Positions 49,486 to 58,287 of a stretch of 64,000 nt of DNA are shown here, piece after piece. The stretch is from Tabrizicola caldifontis (lineage in GTDB: Bacteria; Pseudomonadota; Alphaproteobacteria; Rhodobacterales; Rhodobacteraceae). Position 1 is the first letter of the stretch. Every line of letters starts with the position of its first letter. Made by a program: the position numbers and the translations under genes. The stretch lies in NCBI RefSeq assembly GCF_004762095.1, contig NZ_SIJH01000002.1, positions 1 to 64,000 of the forward strand, in the 5' to 3' direction. The notes under the pieces were generated by a model, which was given only the letters and a program-made list of their open reading frames with translations, did no database searches and was not told where the DNA came from.

Positions 49486-52332
49486 ATGCCCTTCGTCGAG
49501 CTTTCGACGCTCACGAATTTCACCTTCCTCACCGGGGCCTCGCACCCCGAAGAGGTCATTGTCCGTGCGGCCGAGTTGGGAATGCCCGCGCTGGCTGTGG
49601 CCGATGTGAATTCGGTTGCGGGTATCGTCCGGGCCCACACGAAGGCGCGCGAGATCGCGCGGGATGGCGGGCCGACGGTGCGGCTGATCCCCGCAGCGCG
49701 CATCGTGCTGACCGACGGGTTCCAGGCCACCTGCCTGCCGCGCGACCGGGCCGCCTGGGGGCGGCTTTGCCGGCTGCTCAGCCTGGGCCAGTTGCGCGCG
49801 CCAAAGGGGCAGTGCCGGCTGGAAATGGCTGATCTTCTGGACTGGGGCGAAGGCATGGAGATGCTGGTCCTGCCGCCCGACCAGCGCCTGACGCTGGCCG
49901 AGGCGCCGCCTGCGCCGATGGGCGACAGTTCGCGCTGGCGGGGGCATGTCCGGGCGCTGGCAGAGCGGTTTGCAGGGCAGGTCAGCCTGGCCCTGGCACC
50001 GCGCTATGACGGGCAGGATGCAGACCGGTTCCGGCAGCTTTCCGATCTGGCCGCACGGCTGGGTGTGCCCCCGGTCGCGACCGCGCTGCCCTTCCTGCAT
50101 CACGGGTCGCGCCGCCGTCTGGCCGATGTGCTGACTGCGATCCGCCTGGGCGTGCCGGTGGATCGGCTGGGCCGCCGGGCCCTGCCCAACAACGAGGGGC
50201 GGCTCAGGTCCGAGGCCGAGATGCTGCGCATCTTCCGGGGCCATGAGGCGACGGTGCATCGCAGCTCCGATGTCGCCGCGCGGGCCGCCTTTTCGCTGGA
50301 CGAGTTGCGTTACGAATACCCTTCGGAGAATGCGCCCGGCGAGACGGCCAGCCAGCGTCTGGCCCGGCTGGCCGAGGAAGGCCTGCGATGGCGCTACCCG
50401 GAAGGCGCGCCCAGCAGGGTGCGGGCGCAGATGGCACATGAACTGGCGCTGATCGCAAAGCTGGCCTACGAGCCCTATTTCCTCACGGTCCATGACATCG
50501 TGGCCTTTGCGCGATCACGCGGCATCCTGTGCCAGGGTCGCGGTTCGGCAGCCAATTCCGTTGTCTGCTATGCGCTGGGCGTGACCTCGGTTTCCCCGGA
50601 AATAGGCACCATGGTGTTCGAACGCTTCATCTCCGAGGCGCGCAACGAGCCGCCCGACATCGACGTGGATTTCGAGCATGAGCGGCGGGAAGAGGTGATC
50701 CAGCACATCTACGACCGTTATGGCCGCCACCGCGCGGGGCTGTGCGCGACGGTGATCCACTATCGCGGCAAGCGCGCGGTGCGCGAGGTGGGCCGCGCGA
50801 TGGGGCTTTCGCAGGACACGGTGGCCGCCATGTCCAGCCAGATCTGGGGCTGGGGGGGTCCGGGGGCGATCACCGACCAGCGACTGACGGAAATCGGGCT
50901 GGACCCGAAGGACCGCCGCCTGCGCCAGACCATGCGGCTCATCGACGAAATCCAGGGCTTTCCCCGGCATCTTTCCCAGCATGTCGGCGGCTTCGTCATC
51001 ACCGAAGGCCGGCTGGACGAGCTTTGTCCGGTGGAAAACGCCACCATGGAGGACCGGACGATCATCCCCTGGGACAAGGACGACATCGACAGCCTGAAGA
51101 TCCTGAAAGTGGATATCCTGGCGCTGGGGATGCTGAGCTGCATCCGCAAGGCCTTCGACCTGATCGAACGGCATCACCAGCAGCGCCTGACGCTGGCCAC
51201 CCTGCCGCCCGAGGATCCGGCGACCTATGCCATGCTGTGCCGGGCGGATTCGCTGGGCGTCTTTCAGGTGGAAAGCCGCGCCCAGATGAACTTCCTGCCC
51301 CGGATGCGGCCACGCTGCTTCTATGACCTGGTGATCCAGGTGGCGATCATCCGTCCCGGCCCGATCCAGGGCGACATGGTGCATCCCTTCCTGCGTCGGC
51401 GGAACGGGCAGGAACCGGTCAGCTTCCCGTCCGACGATCTGGGCCGGGTTCTGGGCAAGACGCTGGGGGTGCCGCTGTTTCAGGAACAGGCGATGCAGAT
51501 CGCCATCGTCGGCGCGGGCTTTACGCCGGAAGAGGCCGACCGGTTGCGCCGGTCGCTGGCGACCTTCAAGAAACACGGGTCGGTCAGCGAGTTTCACGAC
51601 CGCTTCATCGGCGGCATGCTGGCGCGCGGCTATGACGAGGATTTCGCCCGCCGCTGCTTTGCCCAGATCGAGGGCTTCGGCAGTTACGGCTTCCCCGAAA
51701 GCCACGCGGCAAGCTTCGCGCTTCTGGTCTATGCCTCGGCCTGGATCAAGCGGCACCATCCCGGCATCTTCGCCTGCGCGCTTCTGAACAGCCAGCCGAT
51801 GGGCTTTTACGCCCCGGCCCAGATCGTGCGCGATGCGCGGGAACATGGGGTAGTGGTGCTGCCGCCCTGCATCAACGCCAGCCACTGGGACAATGTGATG
51901 GAATGGCTGACCCGCCCCGGCCAGCCGCCGGACCTCGCGCTGCGGCTGGGGTTTCGCCAGATCAAGGGCATCGCCGAGGAAGAGGCGCGCTGGATCGTGG
52001 CGGCGCGGGGGAATGGCTATCAGGCGGTTCAGGATGTCTGGCGCCGCGCCGGGGTGGGGCCTGCGGTGCTGGCGCGTCTGGCCGAGGCCGATGCATTTGC
52101 GGTTCTGGGCCTGAGCCGCCGCGAGGCGCTCTGGGCCGCCGAGGCGCTGGCGCCGGGGCCGGCCTTGCCGCTGTTTTCCGGCGATATCGAGGGCGAAGCG
52201 ATCGTCGAGCCTGCCGTGCAGTTCCGCGAGATGACGCTGGGCGAGGCGGTGGTCGAGGATTACCTGGCGATGCGGTTGACCTTGCGGGCGCATCCGATGG
52301 CGCTGCTCAGGCCCGTGCTGGACGCGGCCTGA
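49486..52332 (+). CDS. dnaE2: Error-prone DNA polymerase DnaE2/ImuC, C-terminally short
   Basis: 948-residue C-family polymerase of the SOS mutasome. It has the PHP domain (LTNFTFLTGASHPEEVIVRAAELG at the start), the palm with PDIDVDFEHERREEVIQHIYDRYG holding two catalytic Asp residues near 395, and the fingers region FQVESRAQMNFLPRMRP. GYGFPESHAASFALLVYASAWIKRHHP-type segments and helix-hairpin-helix (FRQIKGIAEEEARWIV) follow. It stops at HPMALLRPVLDAA. Usual DnaE2 proteins continue about 100-150 residues into an OB-fold (RPGSAKG...FITIEDE), absent here in all frames. Catalysis may survive, but DNA/partner binding could be altered. Expression should be LexA-controlled. Confidence 0.9.
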   Translation: MPFVELSTLTNFTFLTGASHPEEVIVRAAELGMPALAVADVNSVAGIVRAHTKAREIARDGGPTVRLIPAARIVLTDGFQATCLPRDRAAWGRLCRLLSLGQLRAPKGQCRLEMADLLDWGEGMEMLVLPPDQRLTLAEAPPAPMGDSSRWRGHVRALAERFAGQVSLALAPRYDGQDADRFRQLSDLAARLGVPPVATALPFLHHGSRRRLADVLTAIRLGVPVDRLGRRALPNNEGRLRSEAEMLRIFRGHEATVHRSSDVAARAAFSLDELRYEYPSENAPGETASQRLARLAEEGLRWRYPEGAPSRVRAQMAHELALIAKLAYEPYFLTVHDIVAFARSRGILCQGRGSAANSVVCYALGVTSVSPEIGTMVFERFISEARNEPPDIDVDFEHERREEVIQHIYDRYGRHRAGLCATVIHYRGKRAVREVGRAMGLSQDTVAAMSSQIWGWGGPGAITDQRLTEIGLDPKDRRLRQTMRLIDEIQGFPRHLSQHVGGFVITEGRLDELCPVENATMEDRTIIPWDKDDIDSLKILKVDILALGMLSCIRKAFDLIERHHQQRLTLATLPPEDPATYAMLCRADSLGVFQVESRAQMNFLPRMRPRCFYDLVIQVAIIRPGPIQGDMVHPFLRRRNGQEPVSFPSDDLGRVLGKTLGVPLFQEQAMQIAIVGAGFTPEEADRLRRSLATFKKHGSVSEFHDRFIGGMLARGYDEDFARRCFAQIEGFGSYGFPESHAASFALLVYASAWIKRHHPGIFACALLNSQPMGFYAPAQIVRDAREHGVVVLPPCINASHWDNVMEWLTRPGQPPDLALRLGFRQIKGIAEEEARWIVAARGNGYQAVQDVWRRAGVGPAVLARLAEADAFAVLGLSRREALWAAEALAPGPALPLFSGDIEGEAIVEPAVQFREMTLGEAVVEDYLAMRLTLRAHPMALLRPVLDAA

Positions 52333-52348
52333 GCAGTGCTTGATCGTG

Positions 52349-52480
52349 CCCCCCACCCTCTCCCTCCCCCACGAGGGGGGAGGGAAGCGCGGTTGCCGGA
52401 CGGTCGGTCGCAATGGCCGACGGCAGGGTCCCGGGCGCCTCCCCTCCCCCCGCGTGGGGAGGGGATGGGGGTGGGGGGGC
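52349..52480. repeat. REP-like inverted doublet (BIME-type)
   Basis: Unit 1 (52349-52385) begins CCCCCCACCC and contains TCCCTCCCCC-ACGA-GGGGGGAGGGA. Unit 2 (52438-52480), read on the other strand, has the same order: CCCCCCCACCC, CCCCTCCCC, ACGCG, GGGGGAGGGG. Each unit folds as a 9-10 bp hairpin and the C-rich arms also pair across the doublet. It starts 17 bp after the shortened dnaE2 stop. No REP-associated transposase gene is in the window. Confidence 0.75.
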
Positions 52481-52544
52481 GGTGGGCAGAGGCGGCACCA
52501 CGTCGCCCCTTGCCCCTGCCGCCCGGTCGCGCGACAAGCCGGAC

Positions 52545-53309
52545 ATGTTCGAGGTCGCCCTTTCGCTTGCACTTCTCCTGATCCTTGCCGCATTCGTGGC
52601 CGGGGTGATCGACAGCATCGCGGGCGGGGGTGGGCTGGTCACGGTGCCGGCGCTGCTTCTGGCCGGGGCTTCGCCGGTCGAGGCCTTGGCCACGAACAAG
52701 TTGCAGGGCACCTTCGGGGCGGGCACGGCGATGCTGGCCTATGCGCGCGCCGGGCACGTCCGGCCGCAGGACCAGCTGGGGATGGCCGCGATCAGCGCCA
52801 TCGCCGGGGCGGGGGGCGCGCTGGTCGCGCATCTGATCCCGGCCGAGGTCCTGCGGATCGTCATGCCCGTCGTCCTGATCGGGGTGGCCGCCTTCTTCGC
52901 GCTGAAGCCGGGCCTTTCCGACGACCAGCGCGCCGCGCGCATCCCGCCGCCGGTCTTTGCGGTGACGCTGGTGCCGCTGGTTGCCGCCTATGACGGCTTC
53001 TTCGGGCCCGGCACGGGGTCGTTCTTCATGCTGGGGTTCGTGATGCTGGCGGGCTACGGCATCCTGAAGGCCACGGCGCATACGAAGATGCTGAACTTCG
53101 CCTCGAACGTGGGCAGCCTTCTCGTCTTCATCCCCACGGGGGCCACCTGGTGGGCGGTGGGCCTGGCGATGGCCGCCGCGCAGGTCGCAGGCGCCACGCT
53201 TGGCGCGCGGCTGGCCATGCGCATCGGTGCGGGGCTGATCAAGCCACTTCTGGTCGTCGTCTCCACCGCCATGGCGCTGCGGCTGTTGTGGCAGGCGCTG
53301 GCAGGCTGA
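52545..53309 (+). CDS. TSUP-family exporter (TauE/SafE)
   Basis: 254-residue inner-membrane protein with about eight segments. [42 protein letters not shown] is the TauE/SafE signature, repeated in weaker form in the second half ([32 protein letters not shown]). Family members export sulfite, sulfoacetate or other organosulfonates. ATG 52545 ([12 protein letters not shown]) is chosen; the longer frame runs through the REP doublet and is not coding. Confidence 0.87.
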   Translation: MFEVALSLALLLILAAFVAGVIDSIAGGGGLVTVPALLLAGASPVEALATNKLQGTFGAGTAMLAYARAGHVRPQDQLGMAAISAIAGAGGALVAHLIPAEVLRIVMPVVLIGVAAFFALKPGLSDDQRAARIPPPVFAVTLVPLVAAYDGFFGPGTGSFFMLGFVMLAGYGILKATAHTKMLNFASNVGSLLVFIPTGATWWAVGLAMAAAQVAGATLGARLAMRIGAGLIKPLLVVVSTAMALRLLWQALAG

Positions 53310-53344
53310 GGGGCGCAAATCGCCGCACCTGCATTGTGCGCCCC
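53310..53344. terminator. Inverted repeat between TSUP and alternative oxidase genes
   Basis: GGGGCGCA (53310-53317) pairs perfectly with TGCGCCCC (53337-53344) across a 19-base loop. It directly follows the TSUP stop; no T run follows. It may be a weak terminator or, being 40 bp before the oxidase start, an operator. Confidence 0.4.
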
Positions 53345-53383
53345 CCTTGCCTGACTATCTCGGTCGGGAAAGGAGCAACGCCC

Positions 53384-54043
53384 ATGACCGACACCCCCCA
53401 TCGCCCGCTTGATCGCCACAAGACCCCCGAGGGCCTGTCCGACCGCGTCGCCCTGGGAGTCGTGAAATTCATGCGCGTCTTCGCCGACGCCTTCTTTTCC
53501 AGACGCTACGGCCACCGCGCCGTGGTGCTGGAAACCGTCGCCGCCGTCCCGGGCATGGTCGGTGGGCTCTTGCAGCACCTGAAGGCGCTGCGCCACATCC
53601 GCGAGGATCAGGGCTGGATCCGCGAACTTCTGGACGAGGCCGAGAACGAGCGGATGCACCTGATGACCTTCATCCACATCGCGCAACCGTCGCTCTTCGA
53701 GCGGGGGCTGATCATGGTCGGCCAAGCGATCTTCTTCAACGCCTACTTCTTCCTTTACCTCCTCTTCCCCAAGACCGCGCATCGCGTGGTGGGCTATCTG
53801 GAGGAGGAGGCGGTGGTCAGCTACACCGCCTATCTGGCCGAGGTGGATGCCGGTCGGGTCGAGAATGTCCCTGCGCCGCAGATCGCGATCGACTACTGGC
53901 ACCTGCCGGAAACGGCGCGGCTGCGCGATGTGATCATCGCCGTCCGTGCCGACGAGGCCAGACACCGCGATGTGAACCACGGCTTTGCCGATGCGCTGGC
54001 GGGCCGTGCGAAGCCCTCGACCGCGCCCCACGCGGCGGAATGA
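53384..54043 (+). CDS. aox: Alternative oxidase (ubiquinol oxidase, cyanide-insensitive)
   Basis: 219-residue di-iron quinol oxidase reducing oxygen to water without proton pumping. [17 protein letters not shown] contains the first ligand Glu, [15 protein letters not shown] the Glu/His pair, [13 protein letters not shown] the third Glu, and [13 protein letters not shown] the last Glu/His. Tyr and Arg residues near the ligands are present. It is shorter than the plant enzyme because there is no mitochondrial targeting region. AAAGGAG lies 8 bp before ATG 53384. Monocistronic between a TSUP gene and a bidirectional terminator. Confidence 0.93.
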   Translation: MTDTPHRPLDRHKTPEGLSDRVALGVVKFMRVFADAFFSRRYGHRAVVLETVAAVPGMVGGLLQHLKALRHIREDQGWIRELLDEAENERMHLMTFIHIAQPSLFERGLIMVGQAIFFNAYFFLYLLFPKTAHRVVGYLEEEAVVSYTAYLAEVDAGRVENVPAPQIAIDYWHLPETARLRDVIIAVRADEARHRDVNHGFADALAGRAKPSTAPHAAE

Positions 54044-54051
54044 TCTGGCAC

Positions 54052-54082
54052 GCCCAAGAATTTTCGCCGAAAATTCCTGGGC
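54052..54082. terminator. Bidirectional terminator between aox and zapE
   Basis: Arms GCCCAAGAATTTTC and GAAAATTCCTGGGC pair over 14 positions with one mismatch around a 3-base loop. It lies between two converging genes. The A/T-rich inner stem supplies a T run in either direction. Confidence 0.8.
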
Positions 54083-54098
54083 TTCCCGCACATCAGGG

Positions 54099-55184
54099 TC
54101 AAAGATCCCTGCCCCAGTCGGCAGCCTGCATCTCGCGCAGGCGGCTGGCGGTGCGTTCGAACTCGAAGGCGCCGGTGCCCTCCAGATAGAGCCGTTCGGG
54201 CACATCGGCAGCCGAGGCGATCAGACGCACCTTCGCCTCATAGAGCGCATCGATCAGGGTAACGAAGCGCTTGGCTTCGTTGTAGTTCTCGGCCGAAAGC
54301 TGGGGAATGTCCTCAAGGATCAGCACCCGAACGGCCTGGGCGATGGCAAGATAGTCTGCCGGGCCGAGCGGCTTGGCGCAGAGGTCCCAGAACGTCGCCC
54401 GGCCCACACCATTGGCAAAGCGCGGCAGGGTCAGGCTTCGGCCATTCACGGTCAGCACCAGCGGCTCGTCCGGCGCCCCGCCGGTCAGGTCGGTCCAGAT
54501 CGCGGCGATCTGCGCTGTCGCCTTGCTGGCAGGGTGGAAATAGACCTGTGCGCCTTCCAGCCGGTGCCGGCGGTAATCCGTCGGGCTTTCCAGTTCCACG
54601 ACATGCAGGCGGCTTTCCAGCATGGCGATGAAGGGCAGGAAGAGAGCGCGGTTCAGCCCGTTCCTGTAGAGATCTTCCGGCGGACGGTTCGAGGTGGTCA
54701 CGATCACCACCCCGGCGGCGAACAGCTTCTCGAACAGCCGGCCGACAATCATCGCATCGGTGATGTCGGTGATCTGCATCTCGTCAAAGGCCAGAAGCCG
54801 CGTGTCGCGGATCACCGCCTCGGCCACGGGGGCCAGCGCGTCCTCGACCCCGCGCTTGCGGGCCTCGTGCATGCCCTTGTGGATTTCCTGCATGAAGGCA
54901 TGGAAATGCACGCGCCGCTTCTGGCGGATGTCGGTCGCCTCGGTGAACAGATCCATCAGCATCGACTTGCCGCGCCCGACCCCGCCCCACAGATACAGGC
55001 CCTTGGGCGGGGTGATCGGCTTGGCGAAAAGGCCGGCGAAAAGCCCCACGCGGCGGTTTGCATTGGTTTCCAGCCAGAGGCGCAGCTCTTCCAGCAGGGG
55101 TAGAACGGCATGTTGCGCGGGGTCGGCGCGCAAGGTGCCTGCGGCCACGCGGGCCTCGTAGATTTCTGTCAGCGTCCGGCGCAT
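54099..55184 (-). CDS. zapE: Cell division protein ZapE (AFG1-like ATPase)
   Basis: 361-residue AFG1-type ATPase. The Walker A is PKGLYLWGGVGRGKSMLMDLF near residue 65, Walker B is LLAFDEMQITDITDAM, and VTTSNRPPEDLYRNGLNRALFLPFI is the sensor-1 region. The C-terminus RFVTLIDALYEAKVRLIASA is typical. ZapE acts at the divisome in E. coli; the mitochondrial homologue is a quality-control ATPase. Its ATG overlaps the stop of the VOC gene by one base. Confidence 0.92.
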   Translation of the reverse strand: MRRTLTEIYEARVAAGTLRADPAQHAVLPLLEELRLWLETNANRRVGLFAGLFAKPITPPKGLYLWGGVGRGKSMLMDLFTEATDIRQKRRVHFHAFMQEIHKGMHEARKRGVEDALAPVAEAVIRDTRLLAFDEMQITDITDAMIVGRLFEKLFAAGVVIVTTSNRPPEDLYRNGLNRALFLPFIAMLESRLHVVELESPTDYRRHRLEGAQVYFHPASKATAQIAAIWTDLTGGAPDEPLVLTVNGRSLTLPRFANGVGRATFWDLCAKPLGPADYLAIAQAVRVLILEDIPQLSAENYNEAKRFVTLIDALYEAKVRLIASAADVPERLYLEGTGAFEFERTASRLREMQAADWGRDL

Positions 55185-55813
55185 CAGAGCGGGGCGAGGG
55201 TCAACCCCTCGGGACCATGGATCGGCCCCGGAAGGCCGCGGACCAGCAGGCGGGACCAGTGACCCTCACGCACGCGGTCGGCGAGCGGGGGCTGGAACAG
55301 TTCCATCACCCCGCCATGAAAGGCAAGGAACCGCACGGGAATCGTGCCTTCGGGGCGTGAAAGATCGACCGCGGCGATAAGACGTGCGCCATGGCCTTCA
55401 AGGAATCCCTGCATCGCGGCAAGATCGGCGCAGGGGATGCCGACATGGTCCTGCCCCGTTTCGGCAGGCGCCCCGGTGAGGCGTTGGCACAGTTCGATCC
55501 GCGCACCTTCCGGGCCCGAGAGATAGACGAATCGCAGGCCCGCTTCCCAGAATTCAGCAATCATCTCGGGCCCGTTCGGGGTGACATCGGCCAGCGCGAT
55601 GCCCCGGCCGGTCAAGCGGGACAGGGCCGCGTCCATGTCGGGGACGGTCAGGGCGACATGGTCGATGCGGCCGTGACCGGTGGCCCGACCTTCGACCAGC
55701 CGCAGCGCCTGGTTTCCCAGATGCCACAAGCCGCCATCTTGCACAAAGCCGAAGTCGGCAAGCACATTTGCGGCTCGGGTGGTGTCGGCAACGGTCAGTT
55801 CGGGCACCAGCAT
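55184..55813 (-). CDS. VOC-family (glyoxalase-like) protein
   Basis: 209-residue protein of two vicinal-oxygen-chelate half-domains: IDHVALTVPDMDAALSRL in the first and DHVGIPCADLAAMQGFLE in the second. MELFQPPL carries a metal-ligand Glu. The arrangement resembles glyoxalase_3-like proteins; the substrate is unknown. It is the middle gene between the aldo/keto reductase (11-bp gap) and zapE, probably one transcript. Confidence 0.78.
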   Translation of the reverse strand: MLVPELTVADTTRAANVLADFGFVQDGGLWHLGNQALRLVEGRATGHGRIDHVALTVPDMDAALSRLTGRGIALADVTPNGPEMIAEFWEAGLRFVYLSGPEGARIELCQRLTGAPAETGQDHVGIPCADLAAMQGFLEGHGARLIAAVDLSRPEGTIPVRFLAFHGGVMELFQPPLADRVREGHWSRLLVRGLPGPIHGPEGLTLAPL

Positions 55814-55824
55814 CGCAGCCCCCC

Positions 55825-56646
55825 TCAGGCAAAGTTCATGGGGTCGGGGCCGCAGCGGGCGCCTTCGTCCAGCGTCGCCATGGCGGCCATTTCCCCGGGC
55901 GTCAGTTCGAAATCGTCCAGCGCAAGATTTTCGGCCAGCCCCACCGCACGGGTGGAGCGGGGGATCACCGATACTCCAAGCTGCAGGTGCCAGCGCAGGA
56001 TGACCTGGGCCGGCGTCTTGCCGGTGCGGGCTGCGGCATCGCGCACGGGCGGGGCGTCAAAACTGCGGCCCTGTCCCAAAGGCGTCCAGCTTTGCGTGAC
56101 GATGCCCATCCGGTCGTGCAGCGCGCGCAGGTCCGCCTGTTGCAGGCGGGGGTTCAGCTCGATCTGGTTCAGCACCGGAACAACGCCGGTTTCGCCTACC
56201 AGCCGTTCCAGATGCTCGCCCATGAAGTTCGAAACGCCGATCGACCGCACCCGCCCTTCGTCGCGCAGGCGGATCAGGGCGCGCCAGGTGTCAAGATAGC
56301 GGTCGCGTGCCGGGCAGGGCCAGTGAATCAGGCAAAGCTCCACCCGCTCCATCCCCAGCCTCGCAAGGCTCGCCTCGACCGCGCGAAGGGTGGAATCATA
56401 CCCCTGATCGTCGTTCCAGACCTTCGTGGTGACGAAAACCTCGTCACGCGGCAAGCCGCTTTGCCGCACGCCTTCGCCCAGACCTTCCTCGTTCCCGTAG
56501 ATCGCCGCGCCGTCCACCAGACGATAGCCCAGGCGCAGCGCGGTCGCGACGGTTTCGGCAGTCGCGGCGGCGGGAACCTGCCAGATGCCAAGGCCAAGGC
56601 GGGGAATGTAGTGTCCGTCGTTCAGGCGCAGGCGTTGGGTCGGCAT
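55825..56646 (-). CDS. Aldo/keto reductase (2,5-diketo-D-gluconate reductase-like)
   Basis: 273-residue NADPH-dependent reductase. The catalytic tetrad is visible: Asp in LVDGAAIYGNEEGLG, Tyr in the same motif, Lys in VTTKVWND, and His in LIHWPCP. IGVSNFMGEHLERL and PVLNQIELNPRLQQ follow, and the C-terminal VIPRSTRAVGLAENL binds NADPH. It likely reduces small aldehydes or ketones. It begins the AKR-VOC-zapE leftward unit. Confidence 0.88.
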   Translation of the reverse strand: MPTQRLRLNDGHYIPRLGLGIWQVPAAATAETVATALRLGYRLVDGAAIYGNEEGLGEGVRQSGLPRDEVFVTTKVWNDDQGYDSTLRAVEASLARLGMERVELCLIHWPCPARDRYLDTWRALIRLRDEGRVRSIGVSNFMGEHLERLVGETGVVPVLNQIELNPRLQQADLRALHDRMGIVTQSWTPLGQGRSFDAPPVRDAAARTGKTPAQVILRWHLQLGVSVIPRSTRAVGLAENLALDDFELTPGEMAAMATLDEGARCGPDPMNFA

Positions 56647-57054
56647 CTTCGTTCCTTCTCATGACCGGCCGAGAAAGCGCAAACCCTGCCCCCATGGCAA
56701 GAGGCAAAACGTCCCCGTCAGCGACATGGCGGCCGGGCAGCGGCTGGCCCACATGTCAGCAGGAACGCCGGGAGCACGCCCCTGGAAGCCGGGAAAGCGC
56801 GCCCGGACATGGTCGGTTTCAGCGGATGACAGCGCCGGTGCAGTATCAGCCTGCCGGTTCCGCCCGACAGGGCAAGCCCGGCCGGCACGGCTGCAGTCGA
56901 TTCGCGCTGTGCACAGCGGCGCCCCCCGGTTCGCATGTGCCAGCCAGGAGGTTCGCCTTGTCCGGGGCGCGCATGGCAAGGGCCTTCAGCAGCTTGCCAT
57001 GAACGGCGGGATGCCCGTGACGCAGGATGCCGCTGCGGTCGTAAAGGGCCCGCG
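56647..57054. other. 408-bp intergenic region with a possible gene remnant
   Basis: No intact gene. On the minus strand about 56930-57060 reads ALYDRSGILRHGHPAVHGKLL then KALAMRAPDKANLLAGTCEP, which has protein-like composition but no start, stop or family I recognise. The rest is GC-rich spacer upstream of the aldo/keto reductase. Confidence 0.4.
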
Positions 57055-58044
57055 TCACACAGCCCCCTGCCGCAGCGCCAGAAGCCCGCGCACCAGCGGA
57101 CCGAAATCCAGATCGTTGGCCCGCTGCAGCTCTGCCACCCGGTCGGCAGGCAGGCACACCATGCCGCAGCATGCCGCGGCCATGCCGCAGGCCATCGCCA
57201 CGATCGTATCGGTATCGTCGCCGATGTTCGCCGCGATCAGCGCCGCCTCCCAGGGATCACCCCCCGCCAGTCGGACCACGCCGAAGGCGCAGGCGACCGA
57301 CTCCATGCTCTGCACCGAGGTTCCGATCCGCTGTGCCAGTGCCGCCTCGCCCTCTGTCGCCACCTCGAGCGCCAGCGCGATCCTGTCGGCCATCGCCTGA
57401 TGGGCCGCTGCATTGCCCCCTACCGGGGGACGCCTTGCCGTGGACAGGGCCAGTGGCAGCGCCGCCTCGAAACCCGACCCGGCGATGCCCTGACTGACCA
57501 CCATTGCCACGGCTGCCGCACCGGCCAGCGCCTCGCCCCGGCCATGCGTCAGGCGCGAGACCCGCGTCACGCGCGCCACCATCCGCGCCGGATCAGGCGG
57601 CGTTGCGATGCCCACCGGCGCGATCCGCATCGCAGCGCCGTTCGTCGCACCGTTCCGTCCCGCCTCGGCCGGCGAAACCCCCGCCTGCAAGGCCAGAAGC
57701 GCCGCCTTGCTGGACGGCCCCAGAAGGTCGCGCAGCCCCCGCGCCAGGATGTCGCGTTCCCACGCCAGAAGATCGCAGGCCCAGGCGGATTCATCGAAGT
57801 CCGGGGCATCGGCCAACAGCCGCCGCGCAAGAAGAAGCGTCTGTTCGGTGTCATCCGTCACCTGCGCGGCCCGCAGCCCGTGGGATATCGGGTGCCCCTC
57901 GATTGGCACCCTGAACCCTTCGATCCTGCCATAGATCGCCCGGATCGCCGCGCGGTCCAGCGTCTGCGACGGCATTCCCAGGGCATCACCCAGCGCAATG
58001 CCGGTCAGCGCAGCAAGCGCGCGATCCTCGGCCAGCGCGTTCAT
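57055..58044 (-). CDS. ADP-ribosylglycohydrolase family protein (DraG-like)
   Basis: 329-residue protein of the ADP-ribosylglycohydrolase fold. LTGIALGDALGMPSQTL at the start, VTDDTEQTLLLARRLL (first metal-binding Asp cluster) near residue 65, NGAAMRIAPVGI, and ANIGDDTDTIVAMACGMAAA (second Asp cluster) near residue 285 are all present. DraG-type enzymes remove ADP-ribose from protein; relatives act on small molecules. No dinitrogenase or draT is nearby, so the substrate is open. ATG 58044 is chosen; the longer frame has no family similarity. Confidence 0.87.
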   Translation of the reverse strand: MNALAEDRALAALTGIALGDALGMPSQTLDRAAIRAIYGRIEGFRVPIEGHPISHGLRAAQVTDDTEQTLLLARRLLADAPDFDESAWACDLLAWERDILARGLRDLLGPSSKAALLALQAGVSPAEAGRNGATNGAAMRIAPVGIATPPDPARMVARVTRVSRLTHGRGEALAGAAAVAMVVSQGIAGSGFEAALPLALSTARRPPVGGNAAAHQAMADRIALALEVATEGEAALAQRIGTSVQSMESVACAFGVVRLAGGDPWEAALIAANIGDDTDTIVAMACGMAAACCGMVCLPADRVAELQRANDLDFGPLVRGLLALRQGAV

Positions 58045-58248
58045 CGCTGCACCCTGGGGCCTGGGCACCGCTTCGGCGGCAGCATGATGCTGGCGTTGCT
58101 GGCAGGGCTGGGGGATTGGTCCGGCGTCACGCAGCGAGCCTACGACAGAACGCCGGGCATTCAAACCGCGGCAGCATGGGCCATCATCCCGCCGGGGCTG
58201 CAAAGGGTCGGCGACTGCAGGGCGCAGGGCCCGCGCGCGGATTCACCC

Positions 58249-58276
58249 TTGACCTCGGGCAGCCGCGCGCTTAATC
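58249..58276 (+). promoter_or_regulatory. Probable promoter of tRNA-Met
   Basis: TTGACC (58249-58254), 16-bp spacer, TTAATC (58271-58276), placing the start about 5 nt before the mature tRNA. It is good for the -35 and fair for the -10. The preceding 200 bp back to the ADP-ribosylglycohydrolase gene show nothing else. Confidence 0.55.
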
Positions 58277-58287
58277 CGCCCGCCAGT

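Noticed and set aside
52333-52544. Missing DnaE2 C-terminus present in another frame (frameshift)
   Set aside because: None of the three forward frames in this stretch shows the OB-fold motifs; the sequence is REP-like repeat and then the TSUP gene leader.
50515-52593. 692-codon open frame antisense to dnaE2
   Set aside because: It is a GC-bias shadow: no family motifs, and it lies opposite a clearly conserved polymerase.
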